Below are positions 1-8,264 of a stretch of 64,000 nucleotides of DNA, one piece after another. Every line of letters begins with the position of its first letter. The stretch's first letter is position 1. This DNA is from Sphingomonas sanxanigenens DSM 19645 = NX02 (GTDB lineage Bacteria > Pseudomonadota > Alphaproteobacteria > Sphingomonadales > Sphingomonadaceae). The position numbers were made by a program, and so were the translations under genes. Under the pieces are notes generated by a model. It ran no database searches and was not told the origin of the DNA. It saw only the letters and a list, made by a program, of their open reading frames with translations. The stretch is from the NCBI RefSeq assembly GCF_000512205.2, contig NZ_CP006644.1:4850501-4914500 (forward strand), given 5' to 3'.

Positions 1-3
1 GGA

Positions 4-765
4 ATGAATCTTCTGGGTACCTGGGCGCTCTATCGCTTCGAGATGGCGCGGACGCTGCGCACCTTGTGGCAGTCGATCGCCGCGCCGGTGATCACCACCG
101 CGCTCTATTTCATCGTCTTCGGCGGCGCGATCGGATCGCGCATGCAGGAGGTGGACGGCGTCCAATATGGCGCGTTCATCGTCCCCGGCCTGATCATGCT
201 CACCCTGCTGACGCAGAGCCTGTCGAACGCCTCGATCGGCATCTATTTCCCCAAATGGACCGGCACGATCTTCGAGCTGCTGTCCGCCCCGATCTCCCCC
301 GCCGAGGCGGTGATCGCCTATGTCGGCGCGGCGGCGACCAAGTCGATCGTGATCGGCCTGATCATCCTCCTGACCGCGACCTTCTTCGTGCCCGTCAGGA
401 TCGATCATCCGCTGGCGATGATCACCTTCCTGGTGCTGACCTCGGTCACGTTCAGCATGATGGGCTTCATCATCGGCATCTGGGCGGAAGGGTTCGAGCA
501 GCTGAGCTTCATCCCGACGCTGATCGTGACGCCGCTGACCTTCCTCGGCGGCGCGTTCTACTCGATCGACATGCTGCCCGGCGTGTGGCGCACGGTCAGC
601 CTGTTCAACCCGGTGGTCTATCTGGTCAGCGGCTTCCGCTGGAGCTTCTACGGCGCCGGCGACGTGAGCGTCGGGCTCAGCCTCGCCTTCACCGGCGCGT
701 TCATGCTGGTGTGCCTGGCGATCATCGTGTGGATCTTCAGGACGGGGTATCGGCTGAAGCAGTAA
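4..765 (+). CDS. ABC-2 type transporter permease (253 aa)
   Basis: Integral inner-membrane permease of an ABC exporter. The 253 residues contain about six hydrophobic segments (roughly 20-45, 60-80, 105-130, 140-160, 175-190 and 225-250), the usual length and layout of the ABC2_membrane family (YadH/NodJ-like). The segment [17 protein letters not shown] followed by [12 protein letters not shown] is typical of the C-terminal half of this family. The ATPase partner would be expected immediately upstream, outside the window. The start at position 4 is an ATG almost at the window edge, so a slightly longer N-terminus cannot be excluded. The substrate cannot be told from sequence. Confidence 0.85.
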   Translation: MNLLGTWALYRFEMARTLRTLWQSIAAPVITTALYFIVFGGAIGSRMQEVDGVQYGAFIVPGLIMLTLLTQSLSNASIGIYFPKWTGTIFELLSAPISPAEAVIAYVGAAATKSIVIGLIILLTATFFVPVRIDHPLAMITFLVLTSVTFSMMGFIIGIWAEGFEQLSFIPTLIVTPLTFLGGAFYSIDMLPGVWRTVSLFNPVVYLVSGFRWSFYGAGDVSVGLSLAFTGAFMLVCLAIIVWIFRTGYRLKQ

Positions 766-837
766 GGGTGCGGAGGGGCCTCGGCGCCCTCCCCCTTTCC
801 GTTCGTCCCGAGCGAAGTCGAGCATCTGTCTTCCAGG

Positions 838-1824
838 TCAAGCGGGTTTGGGCGCCCACACGCGATTTTTGGTGATGAGGGTGTTGGCAAGCGCGACGAG
901 TTTTCGTGCGACGGCGATGAGGGCGAGCTTTGGAGCTTTTCCGCGCGCGAGAAGGCCATCGTAGAAGCGCTTCAAGTCGGGGTTGCGGCGGCTGGCGACG
1001 AGCGCGGCCATGTAGAGGGTGGATCTGAGCTCGGCGCGTCCGCCGCGTATGGATCGCTTGCCGCGCATGCCGCCGCTGTCGCGGGCGAAGGGCGCGAGGC
1101 CGACGAGGGCTGCGGCCTGCTTGTTGGTAATGCGGCCGAGTTCGTGGAGGTATGAGAGGAAGGCCTGGGTGCTGATGGGGCCGATGGCGGGGATGGATCG
1201 CAGGATTTTGGCTTTGCGCGTCATCTCGGCATCAGCCTTGATCAGTTCCTCGATCTTCACCTCGATGCGATCGATATGCGTGGCGATCGAGCTCAGCCTT
1301 CTTTTATGTTCGCTCTTGAGGAAGCTGCCCTGCGTGACGCTGAGCCTGTTGCGCAGCGCGGTCTGTTCGGCGAGCGCCGCGGTGCGGGCGCTGACGAGTT
1401 CCTGAAGCTCCTCCTGCCGCCGGCTCACCGGCTCGGATGCCGAGAGGCCGAAGCGATCGGCCATCAATGCCAGCATGGCGGCATCGATCGCATCGGTCTT
1501 GGCGAGTTTGCCGGCAGCCTCGGCGAACAGCCTGGCCCTCAGCGGATTGACGAGCGCCACCGGCAGTCCGGCATCATGCAGATGGCGTTGGACGTCCCGA
1601 TGATAGCGCGACGTCGGCTCCATCAGCACCAGCTTCACCGCGAACCGGCCGAGCACCTCGACCAGGCGGTCATGCCCGGCACTGTCGTTGCTCACCCGCA
1701 GCTGCTCGCCCACCGGGTGAATGTGGATGTCCAAATTGGCCTTGCTCACATCGACGCCGACATGGACCTCCGGCAGCGACTTGTCCTCGACCTTTCCTTG
1801 CATACGGGACTTGCTCCCCTTCAT
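838..1824 (-). CDS. IS110-family transposase (DEDD recombinase)
   Basis: RNA-guided recombinase of the IS110 family, 328 residues. The N-terminal RuvC-like domain shows the acidic tetrad: D25 (HVGVDVSKANLDI), E69 (LVLMEPTSRYHR), D111 and D114 (AKTDAIDA). A coiled-coil region (about 130-195) links it to the C-terminal Transposase_20 domain, with RSIPAIGPISTQAFLSYL near 210 and the presumed catalytic serine S250 in ARDSGGMRG. The frame is intact, so the element may be active. ATG 1824 gives 24 residues before D25; a later start at Met8 (1803) is possible. Both starts overlap the putative guide RNA encoded on the same strand. Confidence 0.92.
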   Translation of the reverse strand: MKGSKSRMQGKVEDKSLPEVHVGVDVSKANLDIHIHPVGEQLRVSNDSAGHDRLVEVLGRFAVKLVLMEPTSRYHRDVQRHLHDAGLPVALVNPLRARLFAEAAGKLAKTDAIDAAMLALMADRFGLSASEPVSRRQEELQELVSARTAALAEQTALRNRLSVTQGSFLKSEHKRRLSSIATHIDRIEVKIEELIKADAEMTRKAKILRSIPAIGPISTQAFLSYLHELGRITNKQAAALVGLAPFARDSGGMRGKRSIRGGRAELRSTLYMAALVASRRNPDLKRFYDGLLARGKAPKLALIAVARKLVALANTLITKNRVWAPKPA

Positions 1825-1935
1825 CTGTTCAGGCCAGACTTGAAGGGACGGACGGACCGATCTCGACTACGGCTCGAACCAAGGGACACTCGGTCCCGTC
1901 CGTCCGACCGCCGGGGGTGGCCACCCCCGGCGGTC
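1789..1935 (-). ncRNA. Putative IS110 bridge (guide) RNA
   Basis: Read on the minus strand, this region forms three structures. The first is a perfect 30-bp palindrome (1906-1935), a likely 5' stem-loop. The second is a 15-bp stem with one bulge (1890-1905 with 1846-1860) enclosing an internal loop, whose two sides hold GTCCCT (1887-1882) and AGTCGAG (1868-1862), with a small inner hairpin (1880-1871). The third is a 5-bp stem (1835-1831 with 1793-1789) enclosing ACAGATG (1828-1822), an inner GGGA/TCCC hairpin (1818-1806) and ATGCAAG (1803-1797). These four segments match the left target, right target, left donor and right donor sequences around the CT core. The architecture is that known for IS621 bridge RNAs. 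RNA ends and expression are inferred. Confidence 0.65.
1906..1935. repeat. Perfect 30-bp palindrome in the IS110 5' end
   Basis: The arms GACCGCCGGGGGTGG (1906-1920) and CCACCCCCGGCGGTC (1921-1935) are exact reverse complements with no spacer. It lies just upstream of the target-binding stem of the putative bridge RNA and may be its 5' stem-loop or a structure shielding the transposase gene from readthrough transcription. Confidence 0.85.
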
Positions 1936-1996
1936 GCCCTTCTGGACTACCAGATCGGGCTGACCGCAAGATGCAAGGGACGAACGGAAGAGGCTC

Positions 1997-2854
1997 CTAC
2001 TCCGCGGCCGCCGCCGGGGCGATCGCCAGATTGTCGATCAGCCGGGCGGCGCCGATCCGCGCCGCCGCCAGCAGCCGCGCGGGCCGCTCTACCCGATCGA
2101 CCGGCGCCAGCGTCTCGGCATCGCGCAGTTCGACATAGTCGATCGGATCGAACCCCGCCCTGGCGAGCGTCGCGCGGGCACGTTCGATCGCCTCGCCGAC
2201 ATCATGGCCCGCCGCGATCGCCGCCGCCGCCTCACCCAGCGCGCGCGGCATCGCGCGGGCCGCCAGGCGTTCGGCGTCGTCGAGATAGGCGTTGCGCGAT
2301 GACAAAGCGAGGCCGTCGACGTCGCGCTGGGTGGGCACGCCGACGATCTCGATCCCGATGTCGAGGTCGGTCACCATCCGGCGGATGACCGCGAGTTGCT
2401 GGAAATCCTTCTCGCCGAACAGCGCCACGTCCGGGCGGATCTGGTTGAACAGCTTGGTGACGACCGTCGCGACGCCGTCGAAATGGCCCGGGCGCGAGGC
2501 GCCGTCGAGATCGGCGCTGACGCCGCCCACCGAAATATTGGTGTCGAACCCCTCCGGATACATTTCCTCGACCGCAGGCGCCCACAGCAGCGCGCAGCCG
2601 GCGGCGCGCAGCATCTCCGCATCCTTCATCTCGCGGCGGGGATAGCCGCTCAGATCCTCGTTCGCGCCGAACTGCTTCGGGTTGACGAAGATCGAGGCGA
2701 CGACCCGCTGCGCGCGCAACTTTCCTTCCTCGATCAAGGCCATATGGCCATCGTGGAGCGCGCCCATGGTGGGAACGAGCGCGACGCGGTGCCCTTCGCT
2801 CCGAAAGGCGGCGAGGGCTTCGTCCAGCGCCTTTTTCTGACGGATGATTTGCAC
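1997..2854 (-). CDS. panC: Pantothenate synthetase
   Basis: Cytoplasmic enzyme that joins pantoate and beta-alanine using ATP in vitamin B5 and coenzyme A synthesis. The product has 285 residues, normal for PanC. Diagnostic segments are VPTMGALHDGH near residue 29 (HxGH nucleotide-binding motif), IFVNPKQFGANEDLSGYPR near 60 and GEKDFQQLAVIRRM near 150. GTG at 2854 is chosen because the protein then begins VQIIRQKKAL like other PanC proteins and GAAGG lies about 10 nt upstream; the ATG at 2962 would add a non-conserved extension reaching across the divergent mipZ start. The gene is divergent from mipZ, with 97 bp between the starts. Confidence 0.95.
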   Translation of the reverse strand: MQIIRQKKALDEALAAFRSEGHRVALVPTMGALHDGHMALIEEGKLRAQRVVASIFVNPKQFGANEDLSGYPRREMKDAEMLRAAGCALLWAPAVEEMYPEGFDTNISVGGVSADLDGASRPGHFDGVATVVTKLFNQIRPDVALFGEKDFQQLAVIRRMVTDLDIGIEIVGVPTQRDVDGLALSSRNAYLDDAERLAARAMPRALGEAAAAIAAGHDVGEAIERARATLARAGFDPIDYVELRDAETLAPVDRVERPARLLAAARIGAARLIDNLAIAPAAAAE

Positions 2855-2951
2855 GGTGGGGCGGCCTTCGATATGGGCGGGGCCGCGTCTATGGGGGGCG
2901 CGGAAGCCCCGATCAAGAGGCAGATGGGGCCAACCGGAGTCGCGAGCGTTG

Positions 2952-3737
2952 ATGTCGGCCAATTCGGTTCATTTCATCGTGTTCGCCAACGAGAAGGGTG
3001 GCACAGGCAAATCCACCACCGCGGTGCATGTCGCGATCGCATTGGCGTCCGCCGGCCGCCGCGTCGCAGCCCTCGATCTCGACAGCCGGCAGCGGACCAC
3101 CGCGCGCTATATCGAGAATCGCGACGCGACCTGCCGCAAGGTCGGCGTCACGCTGCCCACCGTGCGCCACGGCACCTTCAAGGGCAGCACGACGGAAGAC
3201 CTCGAAGAGCAGATCGCCACGCTCAGCGAGGGCATGGAGTTCATCGTCATCGACACGCCGGGCCGTGACGATCCCTATGCGCGCCTCGCCGCCAGCCGGG
3301 CGAACACGCTGGTCACGCCGATGAACGACAGCTTCGTCGATTTCGACCTGATCGGCCAGGTCGATCCCGACAGCTACAAGGTGAAGCGGCTGAGCTTCTA
3401 TGCCGAGCTGATCTGGGATGCCCGCAAGGAGCGCGCCAAGCGCGACGGCGGCACGATCGACTGGGTGGTGCTGCGCAACCGCCTGCAGCAGCTGGAGGCG
3501 CGCAACATGCGCCGGGTGGGCAGCGCGCTCGACGAGCTCTCGCGCCGCGTGGGCTTCCGGGTGATCCCGGGGCTGTCGGAACGCGTGATCTATCGCGAGC
3601 TGTTCCCCAGCGGGCTGACGCTGCTGGATTTCGCCCAGATTCCCGAAGTCGGGCTCGGTCACATCGCCGCGCGGCAGGAGCTGCGCGAGATGATCGCCGC
3701 GCTGGCACTGCCGGACGCGGTAACGCGCGCGGCCTGA
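2952..3737 (+). CDS. mipZ: Division-plane positioning ATPase MipZ
   Basis: ParA/MinD-type P-loop ATPase. In Caulobacter MipZ binds ParB near the origins and inhibits FtsZ assembly, so that the division ring forms at midcell. Here 261 residues. A deviant Walker A (NEKGGTGKSTTAVH, about 10-23), DLDSRQRTTARYIENR after it, the Walker B region FIVIDTPGRDDP, and the signature PMNDSFVDFDLIGQVDP (about 122-138) all resemble MipZ rather than plasmid ParA. The C-terminal VIYRELFPSGLTLLDF is also typical. ATG 2952 is chosen over the longer frame beginning at 2844 because homology starts there. The next gene starts one base after the stop. Confidence 0.93.
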   Translation: MSANSVHFIVFANEKGGTGKSTTAVHVAIALASAGRRVAALDLDSRQRTTARYIENRDATCRKVGVTLPTVRHGTFKGSTTEDLEEQIATLSEGMEFIVIDTPGRDDPYARLAASRANTLVTPMNDSFVDFDLIGQVDPDSYKVKRLSFYAELIWDARKERAKRDGGTIDWVVLRNRLQQLEARNMRRVGSALDELSRRVGFRVIPGLSERVIYRELFPSGLTLLDFAQIPEVGLGHIAARQELREMIAALALPDAVTRAA

Positions 3738-3738
3738 C

Positions 3739-4044
3739 GTGGCCAAGCTGCTCTTCCTCGGGCTGCTCATCGTGGCGGTCTGGCTCGCGGTGCGCCCGCG
3801 GCCAAAGCGGGTGCGACCGCCCCGGCCGCCGGCGCACGGCGAGGATATGGGCATCGACGAGGCCCGCCGGCTGCTCGACCTGCCGGCCGGTGCCGATGCG
3901 GCGATGATCCGCGCCGCGCACCGGCGCATCATCGCGCGCGTCCACCCCGACGCCGGCGGCACCGAAGAGCTCGCCCGCAGAACCAATTTGGCGCGCGACC
4001 TGCTATTGCGGGCCGCGACCAGCGATTCCCCACCCCGAGCCTGA
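3739..4044 (+). CDS. Membrane-anchored J-domain protein
   Basis: A 101-residue protein with one N-terminal membrane segment (about residues 4-18, LLFLGLLIVAVWLAV), a basic proline-rich linker and a short J domain at about 38-95. The J domain has the HPD motif that stimulates Hsp70 ATPase (RIIARVHPDAGG), followed by a helix ending near TNLARDLLL. The order resembles DnaJ-like proteins of the TIM14/Pam18 type. Translation begins at GTG 3739, one base after the mipZ stop, so the two genes are almost certainly co-translated. It is followed 12 bp later by pgmG. The client is unknown; linkage to mipZ could be only positional. Confidence 0.82.
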   Translation: MAKLLFLGLLIVAVWLAVRPRPKRVRPPRPPAHGEDMGIDEARRLLDLPAGADAAMIRAAHRRIIARVHPDAGGTEELARRTNLARDLLLRAATSDSPPRA

Positions 4045-4056
4045 CGGAGTCCATCG

Positions 4057-5439
4057 ATGAGCCACAAGTTCGACCCAACGACGCTGCGCGAATATGACAT
4101 TCGCGGGATCGTCGGGAAGACGCTGAACCCGGCGGATGCCACCGCGATCGGCCGCGGCTTCGGCACGCTGCTGCGTCGCGCCGGCGGCACCCGCGCCGCC
4201 GTGGGCTATGACGGCCGTCATTCGTCGCCGCTGCTGGAGGCGGCGCTGGTGCAGGGCCTGATCGCGAGCGGCATCGACGTCGTCCGCGTCGGCCTCGGTC
4301 CCACCCCGATGCTCTATTATGCCGAAGCCGTGCTCGAGGTCGATGGCGGCATCATGATCACCGGCAGCCACAACCCGCCCGACTATAACGGCTTCAAGAT
4401 GGTGTTCCAGCACCGCCCCTTCTTCGGTGAGGACATCCTGAAGATCGGCACGATGGCGGCCGAGGGCGACTGGGAAGAGGGCGAAGGCACCGTCACCAAC
4501 GCCGACATCATGGACATGTATGTCGACCGGCTGATCGCCGGCTATCAGGGCGGTGCCTTCAAGGTGGCGTGGGACGCGGGCAACGGTGCTGCGGGCCCGG
4601 TGATCGAGAAGCTGGTGAAGTTCCTGCCCGGCGAGCATCACCTGCTCTACACCGATGTCGACGGCGACTTCCCCAACCACCATCCCGATCCCACCGAGGA
4701 GAAGAACCTCGTCGACCTCAAGGCATTGGTCGCCGAGAAGGGGCTCGACTTCGGCATCGGCTTCGACGGCGACGGCGATCGCATCGGCGCGATCGACGGC
4801 AAGGGCCGCGTGGTGTGGGGCGACCAGCTGCTGGGGATCCTCGCCGAGCCGGTGCTGAAGGCGGTTCCCGGCGGCACCATCATCGCCGATGTGAAGACCA
4901 GCCAGGCGCTCTACGACCGCGTCGCCGAACTCGGTGGCAAGCCGCTGATGTGGAAGACCGGCCACAGCCTAATCAAGGCGAAGATGAAGGAAGTCGACAG
5001 CCCGCTCGGCGGCGAGATGAGCGGCCACATCTTCTTCGCCTGGGATTATTACGGCTTCGACGACGCGATCTATGCGGCGGTGCGGTTGATGGGCGCGGTG
5101 CGGCACAGCGGCAAGTCGCTGACCGAGCTCAAGGATGCGATGCCGGCAATGGTCAACACGCCGGAAATGCGCTTCCAGGTCGACGAATCGCGCAAGTTCG
5201 CGGTGATCGAGGAAGTGCTGCAGCGGCTGGAAGCCGACGGCGCCGACATCAACCGCACCGACGGCGCGCGCGTGAACACCCCCGACGGCTGGTGGCTGCT
5301 GCGCGCCTCCAACACCCAGGACGTGCTGGTGGCGCGTGCCGAGGCGAAGGACGAGGCCGGGCTGGAACGGCTGCTGAAGCAGATCGACACGCAGCTCGAA
5401 CTGTCGCACATCGCGCGCGGGGAGCAGGCGGGGCACTGA
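4057..5439 (+). CDS. pgmG: Phosphomannomutase/phosphoglucomutase
   Basis: Interconverts 1- and 6-phosphates of mannose and glucose, supplying mannose-1-P for GDP-mannose and glucose-1-P for nucleotide sugars used in envelope and exopolysaccharide synthesis. The 460 residues match the AlgC/PgmG class. Four domains are recognisable: the phosphoserine loop [11 protein letters not shown] (about 105-115, Ser107 region), the metal loop [11 protein letters not shown] (about 235-245), the sugar-binding [10 protein letters not shown] (about 322-331), and the phosphate-binding C-terminal domain with [15 protein letters not shown] (about 417-431). ATG 4057 follows GGAG. It forms a likely operon with mipZ and the J-domain gene, and cooperates with manC at 28.8 kb. 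Confidence 0.92.
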   Translation: MSHKFDPTTLREYDIRGIVGKTLNPADATAIGRGFGTLLRRAGGTRAAVGYDGRHSSPLLEAALVQGLIASGIDVVRVGLGPTPMLYYAEAVLEVDGGIMITGSHNPPDYNGFKMVFQHRPFFGEDILKIGTMAAEGDWEEGEGTVTNADIMDMYVDRLIAGYQGGAFKVAWDAGNGAAGPVIEKLVKFLPGEHHLLYTDVDGDFPNHHPDPTEEKNLVDLKALVAEKGLDFGIGFDGDGDRIGAIDGKGRVVWGDQLLGILAEPVLKAVPGGTIIADVKTSQALYDRVAELGGKPLMWKTGHSLIKAKMKEVDSPLGGEMSGHIFFAWDYYGFDDAIYAAVRLMGAVRHSGKSLTELKDAMPAMVNTPEMRFQVDESRKFAVIEEVLQRLEADGADINRTDGARVNTPDGWWLLRASNTQDVLVARAEAKDEAGLERLLKQIDTQLELSHIARGEQAGH

Positions 5440-5446
5440 GTGCCAG

Positions 5447-5474
5447 GCGCCCCTCCCCGCGCGGGGAGGGGCGC
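5447..5474. terminator. Perfect GC palindrome between convergent genes
   Basis: The arms GCGCCCCTCCCCGC and GCGGGGAGGGGCGC are perfectly complementary with no spacer and lie between the convergent pgmG and glnD stop codons. There is no T-tract, so action as an intrinsic bidirectional terminator is an inference from position and stability. Similar CCCCTCCC-cored palindromes occur at 13899 and 37051, also between convergent genes. Confidence 0.6.
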
Positions 5475-5476
5475 TG

Positions 5477-8233
5477 CTACGCCGCCTCCAGCTCGCTCTC
5501 CCGACCCGCCGCGGCGTCGAGCAGCCGCGTCTCCAGCGCCTGGAGCCGCAGCGCGCCGTCGATCTTGTCGCCGATCAGGTCGGTTATGTAGAAGGTATCG
5601 ACCGCGCGCTCGCCATAGGTGGCGATGTGCGCCGAGTGGATCGTGACCTTCGACTGGAACAGCGCATAGGCCAGCGCATTGAGCAGCGCCGGCCGGTCGC
5701 GCGCGTTGACCTCGATCACCGTGTAGCGGTTCGACGCCTTGTTATCGATCAGCACCACCGGCTCGATCGAGAAGGCCTCCGCGCGGATCTTGGCGAGCGG
5801 CCGCGCCTGCAGCCGCTCGTTGAGGCGGTTGCGATTGGCCAGCGCATCCTCGATCGTGCGGACGATCCGCTGCAGCCGGTCTTCCCCGTCGAACGGGCCG
5901 CCGCGCTGATCCTGCACAAGGAAGTTATCGAGCGCCATGCCGTCGCGCGTGGTGTGGATGCGTGCGTCGATGATGCTGGCGCCGGCGAGGTGGATGGCAC
6001 CGGCGATCCGGTAGAACAAGCCGGGATGGTCGCTGGCATAGACGGTCACGAGGGTCGCGTCGCGGGCCGGATAGACCTGTGCCGCGATCGAGAGCGGCAC
6101 ATCCGCTTCCGCAACCTGCTTCGCATTGCGTTCGAGCACATCGACCGATTCGGCGATCCAGTAGGATTCGGGCAGGCGCCTGACGAGCGCGTCGAACGCC
6201 TCGTCGGTCCAGCCGAGCAGCCTCCTGAGTTCCGCCTGCTTGGCAACGACGCGTTCGCCGCGGCCGCGCTGCTTGTGGCCCAGCCGCAGCACTTCCTCCG
6301 CCGCGTCATAGAGGTCGGAGAGGAGCTGGCGCTTCCAGCCGTTCCACACCCCGGGGCCGACCGCGCGGATATCGACCACGGTCAGCACCAGCAGCAAGCG
6401 GAGCCGCTCGGGAGACTGCACCGCCTGGACGAAATCGAGCACCGTCTTGAAATCCGAGAGGTCGCGCTTGAACGCGGTGGCGGACATCAGCAGATGGCGG
6501 CGGACAAGCCAGGCGACGGTCTCGGTCTCGGCCGGGGTCATGCCGAAGCGCGGGCAGAGCTTGAGCGCCACCTCCGCGCCGAGCACGCTGTGGTCGCCGG
6601 CGCGGCCCTTTGCGATGTCGTGCAGCAGCACCGCGACGTAGAGCACCCGCCGCGAGACGATCTGATCCATGATCGCGGTCGCAAGCGGATGATCGGTTTC
6701 GAGCGCGCCCTTCTCGATCTTCGAAAGCAGGCCGATCGCGCGCACCGTGTGCTCGTCGACGGTGTAGTGATGATACATGTCGAACTGCATCTGCGCGACG
6801 ACGCGGCCGAAGTCGGGCACGAAGCGGCCGAACACGCTCGCCTCGTTCATCCAGCGCAGCACCGTCTCGGGGTCACGCGGCGAGGTCAGTACATCCATGA
6901 AGAAGGCGTTGGCGCGGCGGTCGCGGCGCACGCCATTGTCGATCCGCCGCGCATCCCGCGAGGCGGCACGCATCGCCAGCGGATGGATCTCCAGCCCCTG
7001 CTCGTCGGCCAGCGCGAAGATCTGGATCAACCGCACCGGATCTTCCTGGAAGAAATCCTCGGACGGCAGCGCGAGCCTGCCGCGATCGAGCACGAAACCC
7101 TCGAGCTTCTTGGGCGCGCGGCGCATGATCGCGGGCAGGCCGAAGCGGCGGCCGCGCGCGGCGTGCTGCTCGTCGAGATGCGCGAGGAACAGGCCGGTGA
7201 CATCGCCCACCTGCTTCGCGGTCAGGAAATAATGCTGCATGAAGCGCTCGACCGCGCTCTTCCCCGGCCGGTCGGCATAGCGCATCTTGACCGCGATCTC
7301 GCGCTGGACGTCGAACGTCAGCCGGTCCTCGCCGCGGCCGGACAGCGCGTGAAGATGGCACCGCACCGCCCACAGGAAGTTTTCGGCGCGCTGGAAGCGG
7401 CGCAGTTCCTCACGCGTGAGCAGCCCGGCATCGACCAGCTCGGCGACCGAGCGGACGCTGTGCACATATTTGCCGATCCAGAACAAGGTGTGGAGGTCGC
7501 GCAGCCCGCCCTTCCCCTCCTTCACATTGGGTTCGACGACATAGCGGCTATCGCCCATCTTGCGATGGCGCGCGTCGCGCTCGGCCAGCTTCTCCGCGAC
7601 GAAGGTGCGCGCGGTGCCCGCCATCACCTCCCGGTCGAAGCGCTCCGCCGCCTGATCGTAGAGCGCCTGATCTCCCCACACATAGCGGCCTTCGAGCAAG
7701 GCGGTGCGGATGGTGAGATCCGCCTTGGCCATGCGCACCATCTCGTCGAGCGAGCGGCTGGAATGGCCCACCTTGAGGCCGAGATCCCACAGCAGATAGA
7801 GCATCGATTCGATGACCTGCTCGGTCCAGCCGGTCTGCTTCCAGGGGGTGAGGAAGGCGATGTCGACATCCGAGAAGGGCGCCATCTCGCCGCGGCCATA
7901 GCCGCCCACCGCAACCAGCACGATCCGTTCGCCCGCAGTGGGGTTGTTGATCGGATAGAGGCTGTGGGTGACGAAGTCGAAGATCAGCCGCAGCAACTGG
8001 TCGATCAGGAAGGCCTGGCCGCTCGCCGCCTCGAGCCCGCGCGAGGGATGCTCGTCCAGCCGCTTGGCGATCTCCGCGCGCCCATCGGCGAGCGCCTGGC
8101 GCAACAGGCCGGCGACCGCGGCGCGCAGTGCGGGATCACCCACCTTGGGATCGAGCGCGGCGATCGCATCGGCAAGCACGCGACGGTCGATGATCGCGCG
8201 GCGGTTGGGAAGGGCATCGAAGCGATTTGACAT
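5477..8233 (-). CDS. glnD: [Protein-PII] uridylyltransferase/uridylyl-removing enzyme
   Basis: Bifunctional nitrogen sensor that uridylylates PII proteins when glutamine is low and removes UMP when glutamine is high. Length (918 residues) and order match GlnD. It has a nucleotidyltransferase domain with GGYGRGEMAPFSDVDIAF (about 110-127), the uridylyltransferase linker, an HD hydrolase domain with HDIAKGRAGDH (about 537-547), and two C-terminal ACT domains beginning near LVTVYASDHPG (about 728) and YTVIEVNARDRPALL (about 834) that bind glutamine. It is convergent with pgmG. The start at 8233 is the first ATG of a conserved N-terminus (MSNRFDALPNRR). Confidence 0.96.
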   Translation of the reverse strand: MSNRFDALPNRRAIIDRRVLADAIAALDPKVGDPALRAAVAGLLRQALADGRAEIAKRLDEHPSRGLEAASGQAFLIDQLLRLIFDFVTHSLYPINNPTAGERIVLVAVGGYGRGEMAPFSDVDIAFLTPWKQTGWTEQVIESMLYLLWDLGLKVGHSSRSLDEMVRMAKADLTIRTALLEGRYVWGDQALYDQAAERFDREVMAGTARTFVAEKLAERDARHRKMGDSRYVVEPNVKEGKGGLRDLHTLFWIGKYVHSVRSVAELVDAGLLTREELRRFQRAENFLWAVRCHLHALSGRGEDRLTFDVQREIAVKMRYADRPGKSAVERFMQHYFLTAKQVGDVTGLFLAHLDEQHAARGRRFGLPAIMRRAPKKLEGFVLDRGRLALPSEDFFQEDPVRLIQIFALADEQGLEIHPLAMRAASRDARRIDNGVRRDRRANAFFMDVLTSPRDPETVLRWMNEASVFGRFVPDFGRVVAQMQFDMYHHYTVDEHTVRAIGLLSKIEKGALETDHPLATAIMDQIVSRRVLYVAVLLHDIAKGRAGDHSVLGAEVALKLCPRFGMTPAETETVAWLVRRHLLMSATAFKRDLSDFKTVLDFVQAVQSPERLRLLLVLTVVDIRAVGPGVWNGWKRQLLSDLYDAAEEVLRLGHKQRGRGERVVAKQAELRRLLGWTDEAFDALVRRLPESYWIAESVDVLERNAKQVAEADVPLSIAAQVYPARDATLVTVYASDHPGLFYRIAGAIHLAGASIIDARIHTTRDGMALDNFLVQDQRGGPFDGEDRLQRIVRTIEDALANRNRLNERLQARPLAKIRAEAFSIEPVVLIDNKASNRYTVIEVNARDRPALLNALAYALFQSKVTIHSAHIATYGERAVDTFYITDLIGDKIDGALRLQALETRLLDAAAGRESELEAA

Positions 8234-8264
8234 GGCTGGGAGATAAGGGCTGCCGACCGCCGCG

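Larger units (their letters stand above)
822..1976 (-). mobile_element. IS110-family insertion sequence (1155 bp)
   Basis: The element carries one DEDD transposase gene on the minus strand, about 15 bp of non-coding sequence on its transposase-3' side and about 150 bp on its 5' side. Its limits are inferred from the interrupted REP-like hairpin: deleting 822-1976 fuses A821 to G1977 and restores the hairpin exactly. The dinucleotide AG (CT in element orientation) occurs at both junctions (821-822 and 1976-1977), as in the CT core used by IS621. There are no long terminal inverted repeats, as expected for the family. The long 5' non-coding end places it in the IS110 group rather than the IS1111 group. 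Confidence 0.85.
799..1987. repeat. REP-like hairpin split by the IS110 element
   Basis: The left arm CCGTTCGTCCC (799-809) and 12-nt loop GAGCGAAGTCGA (810-821) are separated from the right arm GGGACGAACGG (1977-1987) by the insertion element. The two 11-nt arms are perfectly complementary. Without the insertion this would be a continuous hairpin between the convergent ABC permease and panC genes, where a bidirectional terminator would be expected. The loop belongs to the same family as the four hairpins at 30929-31057. Confidence 0.85.

Noticed and set aside
766-798. GGAGGG/CCCTCC pairing after the permease gene as a separate terminator
   Set aside because: The stem is short and competes with the better REP-like hairpin; there is no T-run.
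5627-8230. Plus-strand frame opposite glnD
   Set aside because: It is a shadow of glnD; glnD has all expected domains.
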